A stretch of 64,000 bases of DNA, taken from contig NZ_NPEA01000002.1 of NCBI RefSeq assembly GCF_002812205.1, positions 310,001 through 374,000 on the forward strand. The letters run 5' to 3'. Below the pieces are notes generated by a model that saw nothing but the letters and a program-made list of their open reading frames with translations, was not told where the DNA came from and made no database searches. The stretch comes from Leptospira neocaledonica. Lineage in GTDB: Bacteria > Spirochaetota > Leptospiria > Leptospirales > Leptospiraceae. Below are positions 44,703 to 53,720 of this stretch, piece by piece; positions within the stretch are counted from its first letter, which is position 1; the number at the start of each line of letters is the position of its first letter. A program made the position numbers and the translations under genes.

Positions 44703-45968
44703 ATGAAACGAATTTTAGAATTTTTTTTGGCTTTGATTGCGCTTGTAGTATTTTCTCCGGTTTACCTTGGGATCTGTCTGTTGTTCTCAGTTTTCGAGCA
44801 TGGTCCGATTTTCTTCCTACAAGAAAGGGTAGGGGTAGGAAAGAAGATATTCTGGATCTGGAAATTCAGAACCTTAAAAAATGGAACTCCAACTTTTATA
44901 GGTTCTTTTTTGAGAAGTACGGGCTTAGACGAGCTTCCTCAGATCTGGAATATTTTGAAGGGAGATATGAGTATCGTAGGCCCTCGTCCTTTGACTGGAC
45001 AAGATATTTTACGATTGGGTTGGGAAGGAGAAGGTTTGGCTCGAAGATGGTCCGTTCGTCCGGGAATCACGGGACTTTCGCAACTATATTCAGGCAGAGG
45101 ATCCAAATATTCTCTTTGTTTCGATCTTTCTTATCTAAAAAGAGGGAGTTTTATCTTAGATCTTAAAATCGTACTTTTAACTTTGGTGATGAATCTTTTC
45201 GGAAAGAAAGGAATTAGAAATTTATTATGGACTCGCCTTGAAAAAAGAGATCGAGGATTTTATTGGGGAAATTGGGCCAAACATTTTAGAAAGAATGCGG
45301 ATCGTCCTTATCCTGTTGTACAAGAGCAGGTCATCGGATTTATTCCTCAAAAACGACTTCCGGTTGCTAAATCTCTGGCGATCTTCCAGTTGGGAGAAGC
45401 CGGAGAAGGTCGGATCGCAAAAGATATAGATCATATAAATATTTATGGAGTGGATTCGAATTATCGACAGGCACTTAAACTTTTTGTAAAAGAAGAAGGT
45501 AGACATGCGCGTATCTTAGGGGACTGCATCCGTGCATTAAGGGGAGAACTGATCCAGAGTAATTGGACAGAAAAACTTTTTCATTTTGGCAGAAGGCTCG
45601 TAGGAACCAGGCTCAAACTGATGGTGTTATTGGTCGCAGAAGTAATCGGGATCTGCTTTTACAAAAAAATCGCAGAGAAAATCCCATTCGGTTCCGTAAA
45701 AAATGCCTTACTCCATATCGCAGAAGATGAAGAAAAACATCTGATCTTTCATAGTACGTTTTTTAGTATCCGACTCAAAAATCCAATCACTCGGTTTCTT
45801 TTCAAGGTCATATGGAGATTTCTTTCTTTCGCTGCTTGTATTTCGGTTTTAATAGACCATCGCAAAACATTCAAAGCTTTGGAGATTCCTATTAGAGACT
45901 GTTATTTTCAGTTTATGAATATTTCCCGAACTACGGAGAGAAAGATCCTCCGAACTTTTTTCGTTTGA
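44703..45968 (+). CDS. Polyprenyl-phosphate sugar-1-phosphate transferase fused to a ferritin-like domain
   Basis: 421 residues in one uninterrupted frame. Residues 1-180 are a bacterial sugar transferase of the PglC/WcaJ/EpsE type: an N-terminal re-entrant membrane helix, then FLQERVGVGKKIFWIWKFRT. The catalytic Asp76-Glu77 dyad is in GLDELPQIWNILKGDMS, followed by IVGPRP and WSVRPGITGLSQLYSGRG. Residues about 225-420 look like a ferritin-type four-helix bundle with the di-metal ligand pattern: Glu232/235 (QLGEAGEG), Glu265-x-x-His268 (EEGRH), Glu313 (LLVAEVIG), Glu343-x-x-His346 (EDEEKH). I do not know this fusion from any described enzyme. It is divergent from the two-component system and 12 bp upstream of a hypothetical gene. 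Confidence 0.82.
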   Translation: MKRILEFFLALIALVVFSPVYLGICLLFSVFEHGPIFFLQERVGVGKKIFWIWKFRTLKNGTPTFIGSFLRSTGLDELPQIWNILKGDMSIVGPRPLTGQDILRLGWEGEGLARRWSVRPGITGLSQLYSGRGSKYSLCFDLSYLKRGSFILDLKIVLLTLVMNLFGKKGIRNLLWTRLEKRDRGFYWGNWAKHFRKNADRPYPVVQEQVIGFIPQKRLPVAKSLAIFQLGEAGEGRIAKDIDHINIYGVDSNYRQALKLFVKEEGRHARILGDCIRALRGELIQSNWTEKLFHFGRRLVGTRLKLMVLLVAEVIGICFYKKIAEKIPFGSVKNALLHIAEDEEKHLIFHSTFFSIRLKNPITRFLFKVIWRFLSFAACISVLIDHRKTFKALEIPIRDCYFQFMNISRTTERKILRTFFV

Positions 45969-45980
45969 GGAATTTCTTTT

Positions 45981-46403
45981 ATGCATATGGTTTTAGTGTT
46001 TAGAAAGAAAATTTTCGGATACGGATTTGAATGCGAAGAGAGGAAATTTGCTTACGAATTAGATCGAACCCGAGTCCGTCTGGATCGGTATTTGCTAGAA
46101 AATCATATTCCAAAAAGATTCTTTGCAGAGAAATACGAAAGTTTTGGAAAAGTTCTTAAAGGATTTATTGGTTTTTTTGAGGAAGCACCTTCTGATTTTC
46201 CTGAAAAATTGGAAGAAGCAGAGATCGAAACAGGGAAGTATTTGAAATTTGGAAATTCTTTTACAGTTAATAGAGTCGATAAGAGTAATACGTCGTTTTG
46301 TGTTGACAAAAGAATTCACGCTTACTTGGAAGAAAACAATATCAGAACCGATTGGATGAGATTTTCTTCCGGGAGAAATTCCTATCTTAGGATAATTAAT
46401 TAG
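45981..46403 (+). CDS. Hypothetical protein downstream of the sugar transferase fusion
   Basis: 140 residues, start ATG with GAGGAA eight bases upstream. No signal peptide; soluble, charged, Phe/Tyr-rich. Likely co-transcribed with the preceding gene (12-bp gap). No motif recognised; the N-terminus begins with a short beta-like stretch (MVLVFRKKIFGYGF) that may form a hairpin. Function unknown. Confidence 0.5.
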   Translation: MHMVLVFRKKIFGYGFECEERKFAYELDRTRVRLDRYLLENHIPKRFFAEKYESFGKVLKGFIGFFEEAPSDFPEKLEEAEIETGKYLKFGNSFTVNRVDKSNTSFCVDKRIHAYLEENNIRTDWMRFSSGRNSYLRIIN

Positions 46404-46428
46404 ATAATTATAATATATTTTGGATTAG

Positions 46429-46512
46429 TGCCGCGCAACGGATCGTAGCGGAAATCCCGCGTAGCGGATTGGAGCGTAGAGCCGGGTGCTCGCCGAAGCG
46501 GCGAGCATGCGC
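46429..46512. repeat. GC-rich intergenic element with a 9-bp hairpin
   Basis: Markedly GC-rich block in AT-rich surroundings between convergent genes, with internal short repeats of the type GTAGCGGA (GTAGCGGAAATC and GTAGCGGATTGG). It ends in a perfect hairpin TGCTCGCCG-AAG-CGGCGAGCA at 46487-46507. No T-tract. It resembles interspersed repeat-like sequences of Leptospira; copy number is not visible here. Confidence 0.5.
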
Positions 46513-46520
46513 CCTTATTC

Positions 46521-47546
46521 TTAATTCCAGCTAAAAGAGCCGGATTTATCGAATTTGAATAAGACAGGACCTGTTCCGATTTCGGGGGCTTCGGTGGTTG
46601 CCTTGCCGCTGAGTCGGAATGCGGCGGATCTTTTGGAGACTGCGTTTGCGATTCCTTGGGTGACCGTTCCGAGTGGGAAGGAGGTGCGAACACTTAGAAT
46701 GGATTCTTGTCCTTGGTTTTCGATCCGGACAGGCTGGCCTGTTAGGAATTTTTCTTTTTCGAGCGTGAGCTCAAATTCAAATTCAGAAAATTGTAATCTA
46801 GATGTGGCTCTGTTTTTCAATACGATTTGGAATTCGGTGTCTACTTTTAAATCGAGCGCCGATAATCCTGCGGCGACTGCTGATCCAGGGGATTTTTTCT
46901 GAGGGCCGAGCAATGTGTCTAAGAATGTCGTGGCTTTTTTGGCTAGATCTTCCGTGCCTGCGGAACTTAAGATGGTAGAAGGGTCCGGCTTGATAATTTT
47001 GAAATTTCGGATCTCTATGTCAGGAAGAACAGCGGGGATTTTTCTTTCTTCTTCGAATGGAAAGTCGAGTGACGCAGCACCTGCGATAGATCTGTATTTT
47101 TCAGGGATAGGAAGTGACACGACTCCTTGCACTTTGACTACTAAGTCGATCTTTCCCGGAACTTTTTTATAAAGTGCAGCGAGATCATCGTAGGCGAATG
47201 TTAGATCTACAGGAACCGGTTTGGTGGAATTTCCATTAACGGTAGGTATTTTGGTTTTTGCCTTCGTGAATTGTTGCCCTTCGATCAGGATATTAATTTC
47301 TAAATTGGTTGCGGGCAACGCGATCGGATATGGATTTTTTACTTTTGAATCCACTCTAAGTTTGATTTCGGATAGATTGATCTCTGCAATCGAAACTTTT
47401 TCCAAGACGAAGGAAGGTTTGTCCAGGTCTTCGATCTTTTCTTTTACTTTTTTTAAATCAACTTTTTGTAATTGAGCACAACCGAATAGAAGGTTTGCTG
47501 CAAGAGTAATTCCGATATAGGCATATAAGGAAGTTTTTTGGATCAT
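46521..47546 (-). CDS. LEA-type (WHy domain) lipoprotein
   Basis: 341 residues. Lipoprotein signal with LLFGC at residues about 19-23. Two repeats of the LEA14/WHy kind are visible: SFVLEKVSIAEINLSEIKLRVDSKVKNPYPIALPATNLEI (residues 45-85, with the typical NPYP) and a second, ALDLKVDTEFQIVLKNRATSRLQFSEFEFEL (about 227-258). WHy-domain proteins are linked to desiccation and solute stress; in Leptospira such lipoproteins are periplasmic or inner-leaflet. A GGAGGAG site precedes the ATG. Monocistronic as far as the neighbours show. Confidence 0.82.
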   Translation of the reverse strand: MIQKTSLYAYIGITLAANLLFGCAQLQKVDLKKVKEKIEDLDKPSFVLEKVSIAEINLSEIKLRVDSKVKNPYPIALPATNLEINILIEGQQFTKAKTKIPTVNGNSTKPVPVDLTFAYDDLAALYKKVPGKIDLVVKVQGVVSLPIPEKYRSIAGAASLDFPFEEERKIPAVLPDIEIRNFKIIKPDPSTILSSAGTEDLAKKATTFLDTLLGPQKKSPGSAVAAGLSALDLKVDTEFQIVLKNRATSRLQFSEFEFELTLEKEKFLTGQPVRIENQGQESILSVRTSFPLGTVTQGIANAVSKRSAAFRLSGKATTEAPEIGTGPVLFKFDKSGSFSWN

Positions 47547-47722
47547 AAACTCCTCCGTGAAAGTGGAGTCTTTATTTAGGATTTATTGATTATTGGGAAC
47601 TAAGTTTTGGATATTTGGAAATAAAAAATGAAATTTTGAGATCAGCAGAATGGTTTGTTGCAAGTAAAATTTAATTGGATGGCGATGTTGGAATTCCAAC
47701 ATCGCGGAAGGTCAGAAATCGT

Positions 47723-48139
47723 TTAAAATTGGCACTGAGAATTCGGCGGATAGCTAGGATTCTTAGTGTAACATTGAGTGTTTTGTGTCGAAGGGTCTAT
47801 CAAGGATAATAGTTTTAAAATGCCTACAGGATAACTCGCATTTTGAATATATCCGTTGCTCCAATCGATTTTGTAATTTCCATAGTTATCAGAAGGTATT
47901 ATGGTCCCTTTCAAAGTTGTGTATGCTCCGGTCCCGCCTTGTTGCGTGCAAGATCGGATCGTGTTCGATTGGATTTCTAACCAAGCAGTGGCATTCGGCC
48001 CGCCGTCAGCGCAACTAAATACTAATACCCATTTTCCATCCAAATTTATCCGCGAATCTTTTAGATCTTCGGTTTTCTCTTTACAACCGGCGAACATCAA
48101 TATTACAAAGAGTACTGTTAATATTCCTAAACGTTTCAT
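47723..48139 (-). CDS. Small lipoprotein, unknown function
   Basis: 138 residues with lipobox MFAGC (Cys19). The mature part has LDGKWVLVFSCADGG and several Cys, and looks like a small beta-rich lipocalin/META-like fold, which is a guess from the GKW-type opening. It lies 177 bp upstream (on the minus strand) of the LEA lipoprotein. No specific function. Confidence 0.55.
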   Translation of the reverse strand: MKRLGILTVLFVILMFAGCKEKTEDLKDSRINLDGKWVLVFSCADGGPNATAWLEIQSNTIRSCTQQGGTGAYTTLKGTIIPSDNYGNYKIDWSNGYIQNASYPVGILKLLSLIDPSTQNTQCYTKNPSYPPNSQCQF

Positions 48140-48287
48140 TTGTTGCTACTTTTCCTTTGTTTTTCGTTTGATTTATAGAAAAACAAAGCTACAAATTTAG
48201 CAAAACCGAAGAGAAGTCAATAAATAATTAATTATTAGAATATTAAAAAATAGTATTATTTAATATTCAGCAAATTTGAATTTATGA

Positions 48288-48311
48288 AATAAAAAAGGGC
48301 CGTTAGGCCCT
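48288..48311 (-). terminator. Rho-independent terminator of the RND pump gene
   Basis: AGGGCC-TAAC-GGCCCT on the minus strand followed by TTTTTT, ten bases beyond the pump gene's stop at 48321. Confidence 0.8.
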
Positions 48312-48320
48312 CTTTTACCG

Positions 48321-51300
48321 CTATTTTTTCTTTTTCGAACCGGTCCCTTTCTTAGGTTTGGACTCCACTTCCTGGGCCCATTCGCTCAAGGAAGATTGAT
48401 TATGATTCGTTGATACAGCAGCGCTTCCCGAATGAGCAGCACCTTCACTATGGATCGTAGCGGTCATATCAGGGCGGAACTTACCTTCTATCCATTCTCT
48501 GAACTTATCGATACCACCGAAGATAGAAGGAACCACAATCAATGTAACTAACGTGGAGAGGATCAAACCTCCGATGATTGCGATACCCATTGCAGTTCTG
48601 GATTTTGCGGCTTCTCCGAGACCCAATGCGATCGGAACAGTTCCCATGATCATCGCGATGGATGTCATTAAGATAGGACGTAATCTCACAAGTCCTGCTT
48701 CGAAGATTGCTTCGTCTCTGGTGATTCCTCTTTCTCTCACAGCTTGCATCGCATAGTCTACGAGTAAGATCGAGTTTTTGGCCACGAGTCCCATGAGAAG
48801 GATGAGTCCGATCATAGAGAATATATTTAACATTTCTCCCGTTAAGAACAGAGCGAAGAATGCTCCGGAAATTGCAGGAGGGATCGCAAATAAGATCGTG
48901 ATCGGAGTGATGAAAGATTCATAAAGAGAAGCAAGAACCAAGTATATGAATACCAAAGCAAGACCGAAGGCTACGATGATATTCAGGAATAGCTCTTTTA
49001 AATCTTCCGACTGACCTTGGAAATTAAAACGAACTCCCGGCGGAGGAGGGATTTCCTTAGTCAGGATCTTAGTAGCTTCTTCCATTGCGGTACCGATCGC
49101 ACCACCTGGTGCTAGGTTTGCGTTGACCACTACGGCTCTTGCCCTATCGATACGGTTAATTCGAGAAGGTCCTAAGTTTTCTTTACCAGTACTGATTGCT
49201 GCCAAAGGGATCAATTTGTTCGCGATATTTGGAACCTTGGTTTGGGTATATGCCGCTCTCAAGTTCCTTTGATCGTGCGTAAGCCTCATGCGGACTTCGT
49301 ATTCGATTCCCTTATCGTAAAACTTACTGACCTGGTCTCCGGCGATCTGGTATCTTAATTCTGAACCTGCGACCCCTGGAAGAACACCTACCAATTGCAT
49401 TTTAGAATTATCTAAAACAATTTGATATTCCGGTTTACCACCTCTAAAGTCAGAGTCTATATCCGCGAGGTCTTTGATACCTTTCAATCTTTCTATTACT
49501 TTTTTAGAATATGCTTCTACTTCTTCCAAGTTGTTCCCTTTAAGAACTAATTGGAACGGATACTGCACTCCGCCACCTACTGCGGAATAATCCGAGACTG
49601 CAGGCCTTGCATAATCAAAAGCCTTTAACATAGTACGGATCTCTTCTTTGACTGTGGTAGTGTCCCTGGACCTTTTTTTGGAAGAAACAAGTGCGATTGC
49701 TAACACAGCAGTGTTCGGTTCTCCGCCATCCGGTTTACCGATGGTGATTGCGATCTTATCCATCTCCGGGAATTTTTGGAGTTCGGCTAAAACTTTATCC
49801 GAAACGTCTTTAGTTCCCTGCAAACTAGTGCCCGGAGGAAGGTCCAAGGTTACCATAAATTCACCTTGGTCATTCGCAGGTAAGAATGTCTTTTTCACAA
49901 AAGCACAACTCACGAAGGAAAGAATAAAAATTAGGAAAGTAAGAAGGATGATCTTTCCTGGATGCGCCAATGCGTAATGCATTGTGATCTTATAAATTTT
50001 TTCGAGCCAAGTTTGGAAACGATCGAAAGCTTCCACCGCAGCATTCTTCTTATCGTGGGTGAGTTTTCCTGCAAAGTAAGCGGACAACATTGGAGCCACA
50101 AAAAGACCGTCGAAAAGGGAGATGATCATGGCAAAGACTACAGTCAATCCGAACTGTTTGAAGAACTGGCCGACAATTCCTGATAAAAACCCTACCGGGA
50201 AGAATACCGCGATCACCGTTAAGGAAGTTCCGATAACTGCAAGAGCCACTTCCATGGTTCCTTTTTCAGCGGCTTCCATTACGGTCGCACCTTCTTCCAA
50301 TTTTCGGAAGATGTTTTCCCGGACCACAATCGCATCGTCGACCAAAAGACCTACTGCGAGAGATAAGGCCAACAGCGTCATAACGTTGATCGTGAATCCC
50401 ATCACCCACATGATGATGAATGCTCCTAACAAAGAGTTAGGCAATGCAAGACCGGTGATGATAGTAGATCTTAAGTTTCCTAAGAAGAAATAAACGGTGA
50501 TAACCGCAAGAAGGATCCCTAAAACGATGGCTTCCGTAACATCTTCTACGTTATATCGGATCCATCTGGAACCGTCGCGGATCAATCTGATCTTAGGTTT
50601 TCCTTCTAAAGGTTGGATATCCGCATTTAACTTATCTATTCTTTTTAAGACCTCGTCTGCAACGGATACTGTGTTTGCTCCGGATTGTTTGTATACGTCG
50701 ATGAATAATGCAGGTTTAAGTTCCTTCTCTACGACAGCACCTTTATTGCCGCCGAAAAGTCTTTTGATCCGTTTAGGGACCTGAGTTACCCAAATGATAG
50801 GATGAGTTAAAAGGCCTACATCCTCTTCTTCCACCTCGTCACTTTTGGAAGCCCAAAGATATCCTAATGTTTCTTCGTCTTCCGTTCCGTCTCGTACAGT
50901 TCCTAATTGTTTAATGAGTACAGAATTACCAACATCTCCTCCGAAGGAAACGATCGTATTTTCGATTTGAGAAAGACTTTCATATCTACCTAATGTTCTA
51001 TAAGAAGTTTCTTTTGCACCGGAATCAAATTTACCAACCGGAACGTTTAAGCCTGCGGTTTTTAATCGGTTAGCGATCACTACCATCGGCATTTGATAAG
51101 AAACTAATTTATTTCTATCTAATTCGATTTGGATCTCTCTTCTGGTGCCTCCGACTAATTTAACGGAACCAACGCCGGCAATCTGTTCCAACTTCGCCTT
51201 AACGGTTTCTTTGGCTAAATCATACATTTTTGCCTGATTTAAATCTGCAAACACTGCCAAACGAATGATCGGTTGGTCTGCAGGGTCGAAACGAACTACT

Positions 51301-51680
51301 TTAGGTTCTTTGATACCGTCAGGAAGTTTGGGACGAACCGATGCAGTCTTATCCCGAAATTGTTGTTCTGCATATTTGATGTCTGTAGAAAGAGTGAATT
51401 CACCTAAAACTACGGAAACACCTTCCTGGTTACGAGAAGTGATCTTTTTCAAACCTGCAATGGAAGAAAGTTCTTCTTCCAAAGGTTTAGAGATTAATTC
51501 CTCGATCTCTTCCGGACCCGCTCCCGGATAGATCGTAGTTACGGTCACCACCGGGATATTTACATCCGGAAAAAGATCCACTCCCATCTTGCTTAGGGAG
51601 AAGATACCAGTGATCAACATAAGGATTACAAGACTGGTAATAAATATGGGACGTTTAATAGAGAGGAGCGCGATATTCAA
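48321..51680 (-). CDS. RND-family efflux pump inner-membrane subunit (AcrB/HAE1 type)
   Basis: 1119 residues. The frame runs 40 codons further upstream, but a TTG at 51680 sits five bases after a consensus GGAGG. Starting there gives the usual RND N-terminus, NIALLSIKRPIFITSLVIL. Family features follow: GVDLFPDVNIPVVTV, the periplasmic porter domain starting TIYPGAGPEEIEELISKPLE, the RND motif GLLVDDAIVVRENIFRKLEEG, and GLVAKNSILLVDYAMQ in the second half. Twelve transmembrane helices and two large periplasmic loops are implied. No membrane-fusion protein or TolC gene adjoins it. The C-terminus is Ser/Lys-rich (KPKKGTGSKKKK). It exports drugs, metals or metabolites; substrate not predictable. 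Confidence 0.93.
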   Translation of the reverse strand: MNIALLSIKRPIFITSLVILMLITGIFSLSKMGVDLFPDVNIPVVTVTTIYPGAGPEEIEELISKPLEEELSSIAGLKKITSRNQEGVSVVLGEFTLSTDIKYAEQQFRDKTASVRPKLPDGIKEPKVVRFDPADQPIIRLAVFADLNQAKMYDLAKETVKAKLEQIAGVGSVKLVGGTRREIQIELDRNKLVSYQMPMVVIANRLKTAGLNVPVGKFDSGAKETSYRTLGRYESLSQIENTIVSFGGDVGNSVLIKQLGTVRDGTEDEETLGYLWASKSDEVEEEDVGLLTHPIIWVTQVPKRIKRLFGGNKGAVVEKELKPALFIDVYKQSGANTVSVADEVLKRIDKLNADIQPLEGKPKIRLIRDGSRWIRYNVEDVTEAIVLGILLAVITVYFFLGNLRSTIITGLALPNSLLGAFIIMWVMGFTINVMTLLALSLAVGLLVDDAIVVRENIFRKLEEGATVMEAAEKGTMEVALAVIGTSLTVIAVFFPVGFLSGIVGQFFKQFGLTVVFAMIISLFDGLFVAPMLSAYFAGKLTHDKKNAAVEAFDRFQTWLEKIYKITMHYALAHPGKIILLTFLIFILSFVSCAFVKKTFLPANDQGEFMVTLDLPPGTSLQGTKDVSDKVLAELQKFPEMDKIAITIGKPDGGEPNTAVLAIALVSSKKRSRDTTTVKEEIRTMLKAFDYARPAVSDYSAVGGGVQYPFQLVLKGNNLEEVEAYSKKVIERLKGIKDLADIDSDFRGGKPEYQIVLDNSKMQLVGVLPGVAGSELRYQIAGDQVSKFYDKGIEYEVRMRLTHDQRNLRAAYTQTKVPNIANKLIPLAAISTGKENLGPSRINRIDRARAVVVNANLAPGGAIGTAMEEATKILTKEIPPPPGVRFNFQGQSEDLKELFLNIIVAFGLALVFIYLVLASLYESFITPITILFAIPPAISGAFFALFLTGEMLNIFSMIGLILLMGLVAKNSILLVDYAMQAVRERGITRDEAIFEAGLVRLRPILMTSIAMIMGTVPIALGLGEAAKSRTAMGIAIIGGLILSTLVTLIVVPSIFGGIDKFREWIEGKFRPDMTATIHSEGAAHSGSAAVSTNHNQSSLSEWAQEVESKPKKGTGSKKKK

Positions 51681-52030
51681 GTTGCCTCCGGAGTGTCCTA
51701 ACGTTTCGAAAATCGAATGAAGGATCTGCTCAGAGGTCCATTGCGATCTATTCCTGAATTTTCGAAAACAAATTCGCGGACCGCGGTTCGGAAATTTCAA
51801 AAGAAAGGTTTTGGGATCGTACTAAGTGTTTGAGCTTAAGATTAAGGAGACAAAATTAGAAACGAACATCAGATGAAATTTCTCGAATGATTCTAAACTT
51901 CCCTAGACGAGAGTCGGGTGGATGGCCGACTCAGCTTCGCTGACCGGGCTGCTTCGGGTTCGCTCACGCTCATCCTTTCAGGACGCTTCGCGCCCTATGC
52001 ATCCCTGTCGGGTTTGTTAAACGAAAATTA
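51681..52030. other. Intergenic region between RND pump and DegT-family gene
   Basis: About 350 bases without a gene. The part next to the pump carries its GGAGG ribosome-binding site (51686-51690). The rest holds the pump's promoter and the GC-rich element described at 51905-52018. An in-frame extension of the pump gene through 51681-51800 is rejected because of the TTG start. Confidence 0.5.
51905..52018. repeat. GC-rich intergenic element with hairpin
   Basis: GC-rich block including a perfect 7-bp stem (GAGTCGG at 51911-51917, CCGACTC at 51926-51932, 8-base loop). It contains several short GCTTCG/CGCTCACGCTC-like inverted pieces. It is downstream of the DegT-family gene (minus strand) and may serve as its 3' structure; no T-tract. 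Similar in character, though not in sequence, to the blocks at 46429 and 62505. Confidence 0.45.
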
Positions 52031-53131
52031 TTAGTAAATTCTACGAATTGCCTGAGAGATCCTTTGCACATTATCCTTCGTCAAGTTAGGATAAATCGGA
52101 ATGCAATGACCTCTTTGGTACAGCCTTTCTCCGTTCGGGAAATCCGAATTGGAAAGTTCTAAAATATGATGGATCGGTTCTGCAACTGTTCTACGAGTCC
52201 CAATTTGTAAAGAACGGAAGTATCTTTCTACCTGCTCGTAATTACCTGGAGCTATGATTACGAAACGGTTGAAAGTTTCCGAATTCGGATCGTTAAAATG
52301 AGAACCTACTTGTGACCCTTGGATAGATTGCAGATAAACTTGAGCGATCTTTCTTTTTCTTTCTAAGATCACACCAAGATTGGATAATTGTTCGATGCCT
52401 AAAGCCGCTTGGTAATCGATCATATCATAATCCAATCTAGGCTGGCCTTCTTTACGTGGATAAGGATCTTTGCCATCTTTTCTGGCTCTGATCTTTTTCG
52501 CTATGGAATCATCATCCGTACAGATCAAAGCGCCATTTCCGGTAGTGATCAGATATTCAATAGAAAGACCACAAATGGAAATTTTTCCCTGTTTACCGGG
52601 AGTGAAGGTTTCGGTTCTCGCACCTACAGTTTCCGAAAAATCTTCGATTACAGGACGGTTTTTGAAATCATATTTGGAGAAGTCCGCCAAAGATCCGAAA
52701 GTATGATCTAGAACCACTGCTTTTACGGATTCGTCTTCCAGAGCGGAAGCCAATCTTTCCGGACAAATATGGAAAGAATGTTTTCCCATATCCACAACCA
52801 AAGGTTGTGCTTGCATTAAGAAAATTGCATCTAGAGCGGCAAGAGGAGCGAATGTGGAGATAGCGATCTTATCTCCAGGTTGGATCTCCAATGCCAATAA
52901 AGATAGGTGATACGCAGCAGTTAAACTGTTTGCGGAAATTACCTGTTTGGTTCTGAAAGTAGAGGAGAAGGCCTTCTCAAATTTATGGGTCACAGAACCG
53001 GAAGCGAGATGGTCTTCTACCAACGCCTCTAAAACGGTTTTCAGATCTTCCCGAGAAAGAGTGGGTTTATGGAATTCGATATCGGTCTTTTTCCGGCTTG
53101 GTTTCTCTAAAACTTCGGTTTCCGCGCTCAT
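52031..53131 (-). CDS. DegT/DnrJ/EryC1-family protein lacking the PLP lysine
   Basis: 366 residues, the usual size of sugar aminotransferases of this family. Conserved parts: SANSLTAAYHLSLLAL (PLP phosphate loop), PGDKIAISTFAPLAALDAI, the pyridine-nitrogen Asp164 in VIEDFSETVGA, and ITTGNGALICTDD. Aligning ITTGNG with the usual TTGEGG places Tyr193 where the Schiff-base lysine should be (ISICGLSIEYLITTGNG, no Lys). Either the enzyme works without the internal aldimine, like ColD-type dehydratases that use His, or it is non-catalytic and binds PMP or a sugar. No sugar-nucleotide genes are adjacent. See findings. Confidence 0.8.
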   Translation of the reverse strand: MSAETEVLEKPSRKKTDIEFHKPTLSREDLKTVLEALVEDHLASGSVTHKFEKAFSSTFRTKQVISANSLTAAYHLSLLALEIQPGDKIAISTFAPLAALDAIFLMQAQPLVVDMGKHSFHICPERLASALEDESVKAVVLDHTFGSLADFSKYDFKNRPVIEDFSETVGARTETFTPGKQGKISICGLSIEYLITTGNGALICTDDDSIAKKIRARKDGKDPYPRKEGQPRLDYDMIDYQAALGIEQLSNLGVILERKRKIAQVYLQSIQGSQVGSHFNDPNSETFNRFVIIAPGNYEQVERYFRSLQIGTRRTVAEPIHHILELSNSDFPNGERLYQRGHCIPIYPNLTKDNVQRISQAIRRIY

Positions 53132-53306
53132 CTTCCCTTCTCAGGTTCCAGTAATTTTATTATGTCGCATTGTAACCCATGTACTTGGCTCGTAAAGATC
53201 TTTTTCAAAATCTCCGGAGCTGGCTATCCCACGGATTGCAAATGCAAATAAATAGAATACCAGCGGAAATGTCTAGACGTTTTCGTACAAGAAAAAAAAG
53301 AGACCC

Positions 53307-53522
53307 TCAATCTCCGAAAATTTTCCTGCGGAGCCCGATCCAGATTTCAGGCAAATAAGCCCCAATAATGATCAAAGCCAGACCTGTATAGGTCCATGTA
53401 TTAAATAAAGCGTATTCACTGCCACGAAGAGTGGCAACATTGATGATAGATGTCCACCATCCGAGTAAAATAAGAATAAGACCTACAAAATTCGGAAGAA
53501 GAAACCCGATAATTTTACCCAT
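53307..53522 (-). CDS. Small two-helix membrane protein
   Basis: 71 residues, ATG with GAGAGG five bases upstream. Two transmembrane segments (about 8-28 and 44-60) flank a short loop (NVATLRGSEYALFNTW); the C-terminus is basic (LRRKIFGD). Function unknown; small size and strong ribosome-binding site suggest a real gene. Confidence 0.55.
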   Translation of the reverse strand: MGKIIGFLLPNFVGLILILLGWWTSIINVATLRGSEYALFNTWTYTGLALIIIGAYLPEIWIGLRRKIFGD

Positions 53523-53720
53523 ACATACCTCTCTAAAATGTCCGGATGACTCATATAATTAAAGTCTGAGGAAGTTTGTTCCTACATCAAAACGAGAGAA
53601 TTATCGAGATTGGATCATACTCTTCAAGTTGTTTTTTGGGACTTTCTCCGAATTCAAAAACAGGACGGAGATTTTTCCTTGCCCCAAGACTTTACGAAAA
53701 CTAGAATTTAGAAACGAGCC

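Noticed and set aside
51681..51800. 40-codon N-terminal extension of the RND pump
   Set aside because: TTG 51680 has GGAGG and yields the standard RND N-terminus; the extension is basic and unrelated.
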